Of a DNA stretch of 64,000 nucleotides, positions 50,481-61,224 are shown piece after piece. The notes beneath the pieces are model-generated. The model saw nothing but the letters and a program-made list of their open reading frames with translations. It was not told where the DNA came from and did no database searches. Made by a program: the position numbers and the translations under genes. The stretch is from the IMG/VR virus record IMGVR_UViG_3300025118_004856, positions 1 to 64,000 of that record; one strand, 5' to 3'. The stretch's first letter is position 1. Each line of letters opens with the position of its first letter. Source of the DNA: a virus.

Positions 50481-52223
50481 TTATGTAGATTCTGTCCATC
50501 TAATCTCCCTTAAAGTTAGCTTGACACTTTCTAAATTAAAACTTCTTTGTATACAAATAAAAAATTTATCTGTCCAACTTTGATCAACATCTGTTACAGA
50601 AACCATATCGCCTTCTTCTACTATTGATGCTTCATGTGTACAATCATATGTAATTATTATTAATGTTTCTGATCTTAAAATTGCTTGAAATTCCAACCAC
50701 CTATCAGCAGTAGTATTGGATTGTATATCGTTGGCATTTAAAACAGGAGCTTCAAGTAAACCATATCTATCTTGCGATATTTGAAGAAGCCTTGATCCTG
50801 TATTATCAAGTTTTTTATATTTCGTATATTGTCCTAATCTTGGATTATACCCATAATTTATTTCAAAAGAATTTTTTACTTTTGTAACATCTGTTTCAGT
50901 TACTAATCCTGATCTTGCTATAATGTTTTTATTTCTTTTTAATTTAATAATTGGGACTGGGTTATCTAAATCAATTACTATTATCCCATATTTCCCGTTC
51001 CTCCATACTGGGACAATCGGCAATTGTGGGGCAAGCCTTCTTTGGATAGTATCAAACACAGTAGCTTCTGTTTTACCAGCACCATTGAATATTGAAGCTA
51101 ACGACCACCCTGCTAATTTATTCTTTGCTGTACCAAATGCTCCTGAATCTATTTGACCTGAATCCAATCCACTAAAATCTGTTACAATATCTTCTATTAT
51201 TTCTCCTGCATTACTAAAAAAAGATGAGCCATCTTTTGTTCCATTAGCATCTACTGTTACCGCTTCAGTAGAAAAATCAGATGCTGATTCTATAAAGAAA
51301 TAAGTATTGCCATCTCCATCAGTAGCTGTACCACTATCTGAAGGAGAAAAAGTTGAGCCATTGTGTCTTGCTGTAGAAATACCATTTATATCGTGTCCAG
51401 CCACTAACCACCTATGATCTGTATCAGGTTGTCCAATATAAAAACATGGAGAATCTATAACCGAACCATATAATACAGGATAAGAATTTCCTATAACTTG
51501 AGCATTCGCTCCAGAAAAATTTTCAGAAGTTATTCTTACTGAAGGAAATTTTCTATCAAGATTCTTTCTTAAATCTAATAAATTAAAAGTAAAATTAGTT
51601 TCTGTATCTCCCCATGATATGTTTCGTATAACACCTTCACCAAGTTGTAGTCTGTCTTGGTAAAGCATCCCTTCAACCCACAACCCCAACTCAGCTGTCA
51701 TATTAGTCAAAACAAAAGTTGTTCTTAAATTCTGTAAAGCATGAGAACCATCTATTGATAACTTTATAGAGGAAATCCTACTGGTTAATGTATCTAAATC
51801 AATAGAGGAAACTATATTTCCAGTTGATCCTAATCCAGCTTTAAATTTCTTTATTACAAAATCAGTTAATACTTCATATGTTTTAGCAGATTCTGTTGCT
51901 TCTAAATATTCTGTTTTTAAAGCTAATGCTGTATTTGTAGTTGGAGCATTTGTTTCATAAAAAGGAGCATTGGGGTTGGAAGTTATTCTAAATAAACCAC
52001 CATCTTCAACATTACCTAAAAGAGAAGAACCAACAAATGTTAATGATTTAGATAAATTAGTAACTGTGACTGTCCCAACTTTATAGGTTGTAGTAGCATC
52101 TATAACCTCAAGATTACTGGTAGCAAACAATTGTTCTTTACCAGATATCTCCATTTTCAAAATAAGATGCTTTGTTACTTTTGAATCTTTTATTATCCCA
52201 ACCCAATTATTATCTGAGATCAT
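50481..52223 (-). CDS. Tail hub / baseplate-like protein
   Basis: 580 residues. Beta-rich with a central part (YPVLYGSVIDSPCFYIG) and a C-terminal region (VKNSFEINYGYNPR, ISQDRYGLLEAP) that read like siphophage tail-hub proteins joining tube and fibres. Between the adhesin and fibre genes. Function by context and general similarity. Confidence 0.6.
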   Translation of the reverse strand: MISDNNWVGIIKDSKVTKHLILKMEISGKEQLFATSNLEVIDATTTYKVGTVTVTNLSKSLTFVGSSLLGNVEDGGLFRITSNPNAPFYETNAPTTNTALALKTEYLEATESAKTYEVLTDFVIKKFKAGLGSTGNIVSSIDLDTLTSRISSIKLSIDGSHALQNLRTTFVLTNMTAELGLWVEGMLYQDRLQLGEGVIRNISWGDTETNFTFNLLDLRKNLDRKFPSVRITSENFSGANAQVIGNSYPVLYGSVIDSPCFYIGQPDTDHRWLVAGHDINGISTARHNGSTFSPSDSGTATDGDGNTYFFIESASDFSTEAVTVDANGTKDGSSFFSNAGEIIEDIVTDFSGLDSGQIDSGAFGTAKNKLAGWSLASIFNGAGKTEATVFDTIQRRLAPQLPIVPVWRNGKYGIIVIDLDNPVPIIKLKRNKNIIARSGLVTETDVTKVKNSFEINYGYNPRLGQYTKYKKLDNTGSRLLQISQDRYGLLEAPVLNANDIQSNTTADRWLEFQAILRSETLIIITYDCTHEASIVEEGDMVSVTDVDQSWTDKFFICIQRSFNLESVKLTLREIRWTEST

Positions 52224-55200
52224 AGTTCTTCTTCCAGCACTAAATTATTAATATTGAATATATTTGTTATGACATGTTGTTTATTATAAACATTAGATAA
52301 TCTTGCCAATACAAAATTTTGAAGATCATCATCATCTAAAATAAATACAAATGGATTGTTAGCCCAATCTGTAGCTTCTAAAAATTGCTCAATTTCATCT
52401 GTAAATGCCGATGTCTTATGTGTAAAATTAAGTTGGAATGCTTGTCTGCTTTCACCTCTCTTTGTACTAAATTTTTGTCCTCCTCTTGAGGAAGTATTGA
52501 CCCCTACATTTGGTGCTTGAGAAAATTTATATCCAACATTAAAGTTTTTAGATAAAGCAATTTTCTTACCGAATACTAATTTGCCTATTTTATAAAAATC
52601 ATCAGCAGTTTCTTGAGCATCTATAACCAACCTCGCATACCTTAAACTTGTATCAGCTATCTGTTGAGATACTCTATCTACAAATACTACAAAAGTATCT
52701 GAAGAAGCTAAACCATCAGTTGTTAATGATGCAGTAGTTATTTTTATTTCTGTGGCATTATTAGATTCTATTTTATAAGTCTTCCCACTTGCTGTTCCAC
52801 TTGTAGGTCTTAAATACATTGGTCTGTTTGGTCTTGCCAATTGATTAAGTTTTAAAGCTAATGAGCTATCAGTTACTGTATTCTGTGTTACACCTGTAAC
52901 AGTACCACTTACCTCTGATCTAACTGTAAATGCTTGATCAATTGTAGGACTACCCCAAGAATCTGCTGCATTCATTTGAAACTTGCCAGTTCTAAAATTT
53001 ATCCCTACAAGATTAATTTGATCAACATTAAAAATTTTATTTTCACCAGCATCAAATACATAAACATGCTCTGATCCATCATCTTCTGTTCTAACTAAAT
53101 CAGATGGACTATCAGTTACCATATCTTCTTTTGGAAAAGTAAATGCAGAACCAATTGTCCATAAATCATCAACAACTCCATCAGAACCACCCCATGTTAT
53201 TGTTACACCATCTTTAAGGAATTGTGGTTTTGATCCTGTAGCAGTTAATCTTTGTACCAAATCATCAGGATTACTAAATCCATCATACAGCCCGTCTTCA
53301 CTTTCTACAAACTCCAATGAATGAACTTTCATAGTTGCAGCATTTTTGACAATCCCAAATTCTAAAAAACTATCTGTGTCAACACCAGATTTACTTATCT
53401 CTGTTCCTTCAACAGCACTTATCCACTTTATACCTCTATCGTGTGTATTCCTATACCAAATAGACACAGCACTATTTTTCATTGCTAATAAAAACTCATG
53501 GTCATCTGTCAAGCCATGAACAACATTTTTAGCTACTGTATCTGAAAATTCACTCCATGTTCTTGCTTGCCATTGTAAAGCTCCCCAAGCATCAGTTTTA
53601 TTTCCATCCATTACAGAAAATGCTGTCGTTGAAAATCTTAAAGTAGTTTGTATATGATTAGTCCCGTCAGATAGTTGTGCTCTAAATATACAAGCCTCAG
53701 TTGCTGTTGACCCACCTGAATCTATTTCAACTTTAAATCTTGCTTTAACACCACTTGTTGTCCTTACATTATTTATTGTTCTTTTATAAAGTCTACTATC
53801 TACACTTGATGTAGTTGTAAGAGTTAAAACCCCACCTGACTCCGCTCCTGTTCCAGCAGCAGTTGTCAAAACAAAACTTGTGACTTTATCTGGCAACCCT
53901 AATATTGGATAGTAGCAATCTCTATAAGGAGTAGACTCTGTAACATTTCTCCAAGCATGAGTCTTTATAGCAGATAAATGACCATTAGCTCCGTCCCAAC
54001 TTTCAAATAAAGTAAGGAGTGTCCCTGCAAATCTTTCTAATGTTGGATTATAGAATCCTCTGTTTGCAGTTGCTAAAATAGTATGTCCTTGATTTGGTAA
54101 GGGATTCATTAGTTGAACTGTCCCCCAAGCAGTACCTGTTTTATCACTTGATTTTACTATTCTCAAATCTCTATTTTTATTTTCATGAGCAACTACATGA
54201 ATCAATCCACCATCTTCTATTGTAGTAGTCGGCATTGAATATTCTTCAGTAGCAGAAGACATAACAGAAGAAGAAGCTAACCCCCAAGACGATCCATCAG
54301 CAGAAGATGAAATATAAATCTTTCCAAAATTATTTGTTGCTATATCTTGATGCTCATATGCAGCTATAAATGCTCCTGTGTCTAATACACTTAAATCACA
54401 ATGAACAGCACTTGTCTTTATTGTTACCTCCGCCCCCCATGTCCCGCCATTATCAGTAGATTTTCTTGAATAACAAATTCTACCTCTATGGTAAGATATT
54501 AAAATATTATTTCCTGATCTTGCTAAAGATATTTTATTATTCTCATCTAAATCAGCTGTTATAGTTGTAACAGTTGCAAAAGTAGCACCATTATCATCTG
54601 ATTTAAATATATTTATTGTACCTGCTGCTTTATCTCTAAAGGCACATATGATTCTGTTTGGTATTGAAGCATTTGAAGCTAACTGTACAACTGCTGGGTG
54701 TGTATAACCTGTATTGTTAGCATCTATTGAAACCTCACTCCCCCATGTTCCAGCTGATATATCAAATCTTTTTGCTACAGCATCATAATTTGCCCCACCT
54801 TGGTTTTTATTATAAACTGCTAACAAATCAGCATTATTCAATTTAATACAATCAATAGATGAAATAGTAGATTCAAAAGCAAGTCCAGTTGGAACTGTGC
54901 TTACACTTGAAAATGAAGTTGTTATTGTAGAACTTATTCCTGAGAATTGATAAATCCTATCTGTATTAGAATCGCCATGCAATAAATTTCTACTATCAAA
55001 TGCTAATCCTGCAGGTGTAGTTGATGGAGAAGAAAAAGATGTCAACACTGTAGTACTAAATCCTGAATGTCTATAAATTCTATCCGCTGCTGAATCTGCT
55101 GATACTAAATTCTGTCCTTCAAAAGTAAGTCCAGTTGGGTTGGTTGAAATAGAAGAAAAAGAATCTATAACTGTCTGGCTCATCCCAGAAAATTTATAAA

Positions 55201-55489
55201 TTCTTTGAGTAGTAGCATCACCTGAAATTAAATTTCTACCATCAAATGTTAATCCAGTAGCATTTGTTCCTGGCACAGTAAAGCTGTTCAGTACTGTATT
55301 ACTAACTCCACTCATGTGAAAGACAATACCAGAAGTATTAATCAAAGCAATATCTCTTTGATTAACAAATGCCAATCCCTGTGGGTTAGTAACTGGACTT
55401 GAAAACGAATTTATTATAGTTCCAGTGTTAGCAGAATGAAGATAAATTCTATCTGTATTTGAATCTGCGGAGAATAAGTTTTTTCTCAT
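52220..55489 (-). CDS. Large tail adhesin with beta-propeller repeats and Asp boxes
   Basis: 1089 residues. Residues 1-215 hold five ~43-residue repeats (FSADSNTDRIY... SPxTxPxGLAF), propeller-blade-like. Residues about 215-480 carry Asp-box sequences (SDDNGATF, STDNGGTW, SADGSSW), the mark of six-bladed sialidase-type propellers. The last 250 residues look like a tail-attachment domain with RGGQKFSTKRG. It probably binds or trims host glycans; enzymatic Arg residues of true sialidases were not identified. Confidence 0.75.
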   Translation of the reverse strand: MRKNLFSADSNTDRIYLHSANTGTIINSFSSPVTNPQGLAFVNQRDIALINTSGIVFHMSGVSNTVLNSFTVPGTNATGLTFDGRNLISGDATTQRIYKFSGMSQTVIDSFSSISTNPTGLTFEGQNLVSADSAADRIYRHSGFSTTVLTSFSSPSTTPAGLAFDSRNLLHGDSNTDRIYQFSGISSTITTSFSSVSTVPTGLAFESTISSIDCIKLNNADLLAVYNKNQGGANYDAVAKRFDISAGTWGSEVSIDANNTGYTHPAVVQLASNASIPNRIICAFRDKAAGTINIFKSDDNGATFATVTTITADLDENNKISLARSGNNILISYHRGRICYSRKSTDNGGTWGAEVTIKTSAVHCDLSVLDTGAFIAAYEHQDIATNNFGKIYISSSADGSSWGLASSSVMSSATEEYSMPTTTIEDGGLIHVVAHENKNRDLRIVKSSDKTGTAWGTVQLMNPLPNQGHTILATANRGFYNPTLERFAGTLLTLFESWDGANGHLSAIKTHAWRNVTESTPYRDCYYPILGLPDKVTSFVLTTAAGTGAESGGVLTLTTTSSVDSRLYKRTINNVRTTSGVKARFKVEIDSGGSTATEACIFRAQLSDGTNHIQTTLRFSTTAFSVMDGNKTDAWGALQWQARTWSEFSDTVAKNVVHGLTDDHEFLLAMKNSAVSIWYRNTHDRGIKWISAVEGTEISKSGVDTDSFLEFGIVKNAATMKVHSLEFVESEDGLYDGFSNPDDLVQRLTATGSKPQFLKDGVTITWGGSDGVVDDLWTIGSAFTFPKEDMVTDSPSDLVRTEDDGSEHVYVFDAGENKIFNVDQINLVGINFRTGKFQMNAADSWGSPTIDQAFTVRSEVSGTVTGVTQNTVTDSSLALKLNQLARPNRPMYLRPTSGTASGKTYKIESNNATEIKITTASLTTDGLASSDTFVVFVDRVSQQIADTSLRYARLVIDAQETADDFYKIGKLVFGKKIALSKNFNVGYKFSQAPNVGVNTSSRGGQKFSTKRGESRQAFQLNFTHKTSAFTDEIEQFLEATDWANNPFVFILDDDDLQNFVLARLSNVYNKQHVITNIFNINNLVLEEEL

Positions 55490-55506
55490 TTGTCATATAC
55501 TCTGGG

Positions 55507-55812
55507 TTAAATTCTGACTGTTACAACCTCAAAATCTTCAAAAATAGGTTCAGCATTTAACCCAAAGAATGTAGCACCTCCGTCATCAGAGAATATAAAT
55601 TTTGATGCACCTATATCGCCTGCAGTCTTTATTTGTACAGTTATGTTCATGGCAGTAGTGCCAAAATAAGCACCAGCACTAACTAGTGTTAATGATCCAG
55701 TATTGTTGGTGCTCTTTACTGGTTGATCTACAAACTCATCAAACTCAGATGTAGACGATAAAACATTATCTTTTACTAAATTTTTATTTGCAAGTATGAC
55801 GCTTGAACCCAT
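55507..55812 (-). CDS. Hypothetical tail-region protein, 101 aa
   Basis: Not recognised. Beta-rich and Thr/Ser/Gly-rich with SDDGGATFFG, which resembles a single Asp box. Between the adhesin and the glycosyltransferase. Confidence 0.55.
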   Translation of the reverse strand: MGSSVILANKNLVKDNVLSSTSEFDEFVDQPVKSTNNTGSLTLVSAGAYFGTTAMNITVQIKTAGDIGASKFIFSDDGGATFFGLNAEPIFEDFEVVTVRI

Positions 55813-55814
55813 AG

Positions 55815-56579
55815 CTAAACTCTCTCAATAATTTCATCAAGTTTCTTTTGGTGCTCAATATTTTTTACAATTTTTAAATTTCCATTATTCCTTTTATTTT
55901 GTTCTTCAACTAAAAGATCATTGACTCTTTTTAATGACATACGATCAACCTTATGGTCACAATGAACATTTTTATCTACATATATTTTATAACCAATGTC
56001 TATTGCATTATCACAAAAGATAAAATCTTGACCACAAGATATTTCACCTCTCTCATTATATTTACTTTCATAAAACATTGTTCGTCCTGTAGTTTTTAAT
56101 AAATGCTCTTTCATCTTTACTATAACTTCTCTTTTTATTAACACACAAGAAGCACCAGTAGCAGAACATTCTTGCAACCTTATATCTTTATTCTTTTGCC
56201 AATCTACATTAGAATAGCCTCCATTTACTTTATCTAAAATAACCGCAAATGGATATCCATATTGAAAGCTGAAACAAGTAGCACCGACAATATCTTTGTC
56301 ATGTCTAACTAATTCATCTATACAATTCTGTGGTGGAACAATGTCACTATCTATTGTTAAAACATAATCATTATCACTTTCTAAAAATCTATGCATAGCT
56401 TTGTTTCTGACACTGTCTATCGGTTTTCCGTCAACTATATCTATATTTAAAATATATTTTCCTGGTTCTATAAAATTATAATGCGTTACATTTTTCAAAA
56501 CCCACATGAAAAGTTCTGGCTCAATTCTTGTGTATGGAGCAATCGGGATGCTTATAAGAATTTTTTTAGGTTTATCCAT
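55815..56579 (-). CDS. GT-A-type glycosyltransferase
   Basis: 254 residues. SVRNKAMHRFLESDNDYVLTID-like region with the DxD motif DSD (77-79) for metal-nucleotide-sugar binding, then a downstream acidic residue and CDHKVDR, typical of small GT-A folds. Located between tape measure and adhesin, so it may glycosylate a virion protein or a host glycan. Confidence 0.78.
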   Translation of the reverse strand: MDKPKKILISIPIAPYTRIEPELFMWVLKNVTHYNFIEPGKYILNIDIVDGKPIDSVRNKAMHRFLESDNDYVLTIDSDIVPPQNCIDELVRHDKDIVGATCFSFQYGYPFAVILDKVNGGYSNVDWQKNKDIRLQECSATGASCVLIKREVIVKMKEHLLKTTGRTMFYESKYNERGEISCGQDFIFCDNAIDIGYKIYVDKNVHCDHKVDRMSLKRVNDLLVEEQNKRNNGNLKIVKNIEHQKKLDEIIERV

Positions 56580-57246
56580 TCATTTCTCCTGTTAAATTTA
56601 TAGATTCATAATTAAAATTCAAGTCATGATTGAGTTTATTTAAAGATTTTAAAATAACTGTCCAATGTATTCTAACAAAATTAGTTTTTAAATGACAAGT
56701 AACACAAAGACTAATTAAATTTTCAGGATTATTATTTTGTTTATTATAATCTATGTGATGAACATGTAATTTCTTATTCTTTTGTTTTTTACTACATAAT
56801 CTACAAAGATATTTATCTCTTTTTCTTACTTGTTCTTTTAAAGTGTTATTAAACTCGATTCCGTATGGTTCAAAGGAAATTCCACCCAACCATCTTGGAT
56901 TCTTACTACCTTTTGTATCAATTGAATTACTTATCTTCTTTCGTGTTTCTTCTGAATGCTGTTTCCCATACATTGCATTACCTGAACCAGAACGATCTCT
57001 ACTCATCTTTAGTTTAGTTTCTTCTGAGTGTTTTTTACCAAACATAGAATTATTTTTACCCGACGTATCTGAACGATTAAGCTTTAACTTTAATTTTTGT
57101 TCTTCTGTAAACGTAGTACCCTTTCTTTTTTTACCAAGATTTCTAATACGTTCCATTTCGTACTTATTATTTTTTAATGTATTGCTTATCTTTAGTTTCT
57201 GTTCTTCTGACATCCTTTTACCTTTATTCCAAGCTATTCTTTTCAT
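56572..57246 (-). CDS. HNH homing endonuclease with NUMOD3 repeats
   Basis: 224 residues. NUMOD3 repeats (GKKHSEET, GKQHSEET) then HNH: YLCRLCSKKQ, VHHIDYNKQ, NLISLCVTCH. Inserted between the tape measure gene and the glycosyltransferase; overlaps the latter by eight bases. Confidence 0.9.
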   Translation of the reverse strand: MKRIAWNKGKRMSEEQKLKISNTLKNNKYEMERIRNLGKKRKGTTFTEEQKLKLKLNRSDTSGKNNSMFGKKHSEETKLKMSRDRSGSGNAMYGKQHSEETRKKISNSIDTKGSKNPRWLGGISFEPYGIEFNNTLKEQVRKRDKYLCRLCSKKQKNKKLHVHHIDYNKQNNNPENLISLCVTCHLKTNFVRIHWTVILKSLNKLNHDLNFNYESINLTGEMNG

Positions 57247-57255
57247 AAGAAACTC

Positions 57256-60200
57256 TTAAGAATTCACGAGATTAAAATTTTCTGTATTTTGTTCTTCTAC
57301 CATCAATCTAAAATCTCCTATGTTTCTATTTTGATTATCTGAATTCACTTCATCTATTATTGAATTTAAATCTTTTGCGAATAAATTTTCTACAAATACA
57401 TTTATAACTTTACCTCCTCCACCTCCTAATGGAACTATTGCTTCAGGTCCTTGTTCAGCCATCAAACCTACTCCCCCAGTTTTTGTCCCTAGTAGTATAG
57501 TTGGTTCTTTTATAATTCCTCCGTCTGCAAATATACTACTAAGTCCACCCACTATACCTCCAATCACAGTTCCAATACCAGGAGCAACAAGCGTACCTGC
57601 TGCTGCACCACCAGCTATTCCTCCAATAGTACTTCCTGCTTGACCACCTACAACTTCTTCCCCTAAAGCACTGCCAATTTGACCACCTATCAACCCAGCT
57701 CCACCAGCACCAAGAAGCACCCCCCCTGATGCACCTGTGCCTGCAAATCCTGCAGAGGTAATAGAACCTCCCGCAGTTGTCGGACCAATGAATCCTGCTA
57801 CTGGAGCACCTGCTGAACTACCACCGAAAAGACCAGCTATTTGGGTTAGATTACCGATTCCACCTCCTCCAACTTGACCTCCAGATACACCAGTAGGACC
57901 ACCTCCCAATGCACCAGGAAATAAAAGTCTAAATACTGCCGATGCTGCTGCTTGTGCTGCCATTTGAGCAAGTGCATCAATAAAAAGATCAAGCATTCGT
58001 TGCATCAATGTTTTAAATGAATTTCCAATATCTTTAAAATTTCCTTTTAATGCATCAGTCACAATACTCTTAAAACTATCTTTTAAAACACCATAAGTAG
58101 CTATTCCAAAATCAGCTATTTGTTGGTTAACAGATTTAAAAGATAACAATTGACTCGCAATACCAATTCGAAACGCATCAAGACGAGTTACTTCACCTTC
58201 AGCTAATATATTATTTAGTTTATTATGAATCTCTTGTCTTGCTTTAGCAGTAAGATTTTCGTCGTTGACTTGTATTAGTAATTGAGCAGCAGATTCTTGT
58301 GTGACCTCTTTTTTAAGTTCCCTTAATTTTTCTGTTGTAGCTCTTTCTATATTTACAATTGCTTCTGCTGCATTTTCTTTAATCAACGCTTCAGCTCGAG
58401 AACCTGCTTCAATTTCTAATAATTTTTCATTAGCAGCATCTCTAACGATTTCTATTTGAATCTTTTCTTGTGCTTTGACAACTCTGGTCAAATCTTTTAT
58501 TCCGATTATCCTTGTTTTATTTGCAAGAGTTTGCGTTTTTAGAATTTCTTTTATTTTTCCTTCTTCTAAAGCAAAAGCCTGCAATTGTAGTTTTCTCCTA
58601 ATACTTATTTCTTTTTTCAATACTTTTGTTATCTCTAACTGAGAAACTATAAAATTTGGAACTTGCTTTTGTCCTAATTTTAATATCAATAATTGTGCTT
58701 CTTCTAATGTAGTAAGAACTTTCTTAGTTTCTGTTTGTACAGTTACAAATGGTTTTTTAATAGGTTCATCAATTTCTTTTACAGTCTTTTTTAAATTAGC
58801 AAGTTGTTTCTCCATAGCAATCAAATCTTCAGTTGATGCAGGAACAACTTTACTGAATCCAAATAAACCATCTTCTAATTTAGTACCAGTTCTTATTTGT
58901 TGTTCAAGAAGTTTGATTTGATCATTGAGTCTGTCAGTAGTATCAATAGCTCCATTTAAAGATTCTGCTAAAAATTTTACAGTCTTATCAGTAGCAGTTA
59001 TAGCAGCTAAAAATCCAACCGCCCCTATTTTACCAAAAAAGATAGATCCTAATAATCCACCAACACCAAAAAAAGTAACATTTTCTAAAAATATTTTAGC
59101 TAAATCTCCTATAATACTTACAACATCTAAAAAAGGCTGTTTTAAATCTCGCATTACGTTTAATATGCCTTTACTTGTTTCTTTAAATTGAATGTACCCT
59201 TTATCTAATAATTCTCTAACTGCATCTTTATTTTTAGTAAACTTATCAGCTACTCCATCCAATATTTTTTGTAAATCTCCCCCTGCTGTTTTAATTAAAT
59301 CATTAACAACAGGTAACAAAACATCACCAATTGCGAATGCAGCTTGTCCTAATCTATTCCCTAATAATCTTAACTTACTTGCAGTACCACTAATAAAAAT
59401 ATCAAACTCCTTTTGTAAAGAAGTCCCTCTTTTTACTTCATCACTTGCAGTTTTTAAATTCTTCCCCATCAATTCAGTACTATTAGATAAAGCATTAAAT
59501 ACTAATCTTGCTCTTGAACCTGAAATACCAACAGCTTCAAATTGTGCTATAACTTGATCAGCAGGTAATTTACTAATAGCTTCAGCCCACTTTTGAATTG
59601 TTCCTATCCCATCTTTTTGTATAGCTAATCTAAACTCTGCAGCAGTAAGACCCATCTGCTTTCCAAAAACATCCGCCTTCTTAATCATATTTGCAAAAGT
59701 ATTACTAACAGCAGTACCAGCCAACTCTGCTCTGAATCCTAAATCTATTAAAGTAGCACTTAATCCAGCAACTTCAGAAGCACTTAAACCTATTTGCAGA
59801 GATGCAGGACCTAACCTACGCATAAAATCAGCTATCTGAGGAACTTTAGCAGTTGTAGTATTTTCCAATTCATTCATAACCCCAGCTAAATTTTCTATTT
59901 CTGCTATAGGGATCTTAAAAACATTTGCTATTCGTGCCAATGAGGTAGCAGCTTCTTCAGCTGTAAAATTAGTAACTGTTGCAACCTTAGCAATAGTCTC
60001 AGTAAATTTAAGGATATCAGGAGCATTTTGGATACCAAGCTGACCAGCTACAGCTCCAATTTCTGCTAATTCTCTTGCTGATATTGGAATAGCAGTAGAT
60101 AGATTAATAAAATCTTTTCTTAATGTGTCTATAGTTTTTGCAGATAAACCAGTAGTTTTTCTAACACTCAACATAGATTTTTCCAAATCTATAGTCCTTT

Positions 60201-60444
60201 TTATTGTTACTCCAAGCCCAGCAGCTAATCCTAAACCAGCAATTACAGTAAATCGTTTTACAGCTGTTCCAGCAAATTCAGCAGCTCTTTTTATCTTTAA
60301 TCCAGCTTTATCAAATCCTGTAGAAAACCTTCTGGCTGCAGCAGAACCTTTTTTATCAAGTTTCTCAACTTCACCAGTAAACTGACGAATGCCTTTTATA
60401 GCACCAGAAGGATCAGTAGTTATGGAAAGTGAAATCACTGCCAT
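57256..60444 (-). CDS. Tail tape measure protein
   Basis: 1062 residues. N-terminal phage minor tail motif region (KRTIDLEKSMLSVRKTTGLS), long coiled helical middle with hydrophobic helices (VTFFGVGGLLGSIFFGKIGAVGFL), then a Gly/Ala-rich segment near 880-1010. Sets tail length; the protein length implies a flexible tail of roughly 150 nm on the usual 1.5 angstrom per residue rule (inference). Flanked on both sides by HNH genes. Confidence 0.88.
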   Translation of the reverse strand: MAVISLSITTDPSGAIKGIRQFTGEVEKLDKKGSAAARRFSTGFDKAGLKIKRAAEFAGTAVKRFTVIAGLGLAAGLGVTIKRTIDLEKSMLSVRKTTGLSAKTIDTLRKDFINLSTAIPISARELAEIGAVAGQLGIQNAPDILKFTETIAKVATVTNFTAEEAATSLARIANVFKIPIAEIENLAGVMNELENTTTAKVPQIADFMRRLGPASLQIGLSASEVAGLSATLIDLGFRAELAGTAVSNTFANMIKKADVFGKQMGLTAAEFRLAIQKDGIGTIQKWAEAISKLPADQVIAQFEAVGISGSRARLVFNALSNSTELMGKNLKTASDEVKRGTSLQKEFDIFISGTASKLRLLGNRLGQAAFAIGDVLLPVVNDLIKTAGGDLQKILDGVADKFTKNKDAVRELLDKGYIQFKETSKGILNVMRDLKQPFLDVVSIIGDLAKIFLENVTFFGVGGLLGSIFFGKIGAVGFLAAITATDKTVKFLAESLNGAIDTTDRLNDQIKLLEQQIRTGTKLEDGLFGFSKVVPASTEDLIAMEKQLANLKKTVKEIDEPIKKPFVTVQTETKKVLTTLEEAQLLILKLGQKQVPNFIVSQLEITKVLKKEISIRRKLQLQAFALEEGKIKEILKTQTLANKTRIIGIKDLTRVVKAQEKIQIEIVRDAANEKLLEIEAGSRAEALIKENAAEAIVNIERATTEKLRELKKEVTQESAAQLLIQVNDENLTAKARQEIHNKLNNILAEGEVTRLDAFRIGIASQLLSFKSVNQQIADFGIATYGVLKDSFKSIVTDALKGNFKDIGNSFKTLMQRMLDLFIDALAQMAAQAAASAVFRLLFPGALGGGPTGVSGGQVGGGGIGNLTQIAGLFGGSSAGAPVAGFIGPTTAGGSITSAGFAGTGASGGVLLGAGGAGLIGGQIGSALGEEVVGGQAGSTIGGIAGGAAAGTLVAPGIGTVIGGIVGGLSSIFADGGIIKEPTILLGTKTGGVGLMAEQGPEAIVPLGGGGGKVINVFVENLFAKDLNSIIDEVNSDNQNRNIGDFRLMVEEQNTENFNLVNS

Positions 60445-60446
60445 CG

Positions 60447-61223
60447 TTATATTACCTTTAATTTACTATTAACTAATTTAATTAAAAATAATTTCCATTT
60501 TTCTCTATTATAATTTGTCTTTGGATGACATTTATTGCAAAGGGAAATTAAATTTTTAGGATCATTATTTTGCTTATCATAATCAATATGATGAACATGC
60601 AAATATTCATTCTTAATTTTTATTGAACAAATTCTACAAATATAATTGTCTCTTTTCTTAATTAAATGTTTTAATTGTGTATTAAAATCTTCACCATATT
60701 CACCAAAAGATAGACCACCTCTCCAAAAATGAGATTTTGATCCTGTTCTACCTTTCATAGGACTAACTCTACCTTTATTTTTTTCACTTATCTTTAATCG
60801 AGTTTCTTTAGAATGCTTTTCCCCAAACATTCCGTGATCTTTACCTTTTGCTACATTTAAAAATGTAATCTTCCCTTCTACTATCAATCTCTTACGAGTT
60901 TCACTCATTTTTCGCTTTGTTTCTTTTGAAGCTTTCGTCCCAGTTTTAACTCTACTTAATTTCTTTTTAGTTTCTTCTGGCATAGGAACACCTTTGTTCC
61001 AAGCAGACACTCCTTTTTTAAAAAGGTAAGGAGCATTTTTTCTTTCTGGAGGCAAAGGTCTTCCTTTTTGAGCTTTCCTGATCTTTTCTTTAGTCTCTTC
61101 AGAACAAGGAATACCTTTATTTCCTGGTACATTCCCCATTAACTTTTTACTAATTCTCTTTTTCATTTCTTCAGCCATTGGAATACCTTTATTCCAGGGA
61201 ATATTTCCTTTTTTTACTGGCAT
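60447..61223 (-). CDS. HNH homing endonuclease with many NUMOD3-like repeats
   Basis: 258 residues, the longest of the set, with about seven repeats of the type PWNKGIPMAEEMKKRIS / SEETKEKIRKAQKG, then HNH (YICRICSIKI, VHHIDYDKQ, NLISLCNKCH). Sits directly upstream of the tape measure gene. Confidence 0.9.
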   Translation of the reverse strand: MPVKKGNIPWNKGIPMAEEMKKRISKKLMGNVPGNKGIPCSEETKEKIRKAQKGRPLPPERKNAPYLFKKGVSAWNKGVPMPEETKKKLSRVKTGTKASKETKRKMSETRKRLIVEGKITFLNVAKGKDHGMFGEKHSKETRLKISEKNKGRVSPMKGRTGSKSHFWRGGLSFGEYGEDFNTQLKHLIKKRDNYICRICSIKIKNEYLHVHHIDYDKQNNDPKNLISLCNKCHPKTNYNREKWKLFLIKLVNSKLKVI

Positions 61224-61224
61224 G

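Noticed and set aside
59192-59557. Plus-strand open frame of 121 codons
   Set aside because: Antisense to the tape measure gene; Asn/Leu/Ser-rich composition is what the reverse of its helices gives.
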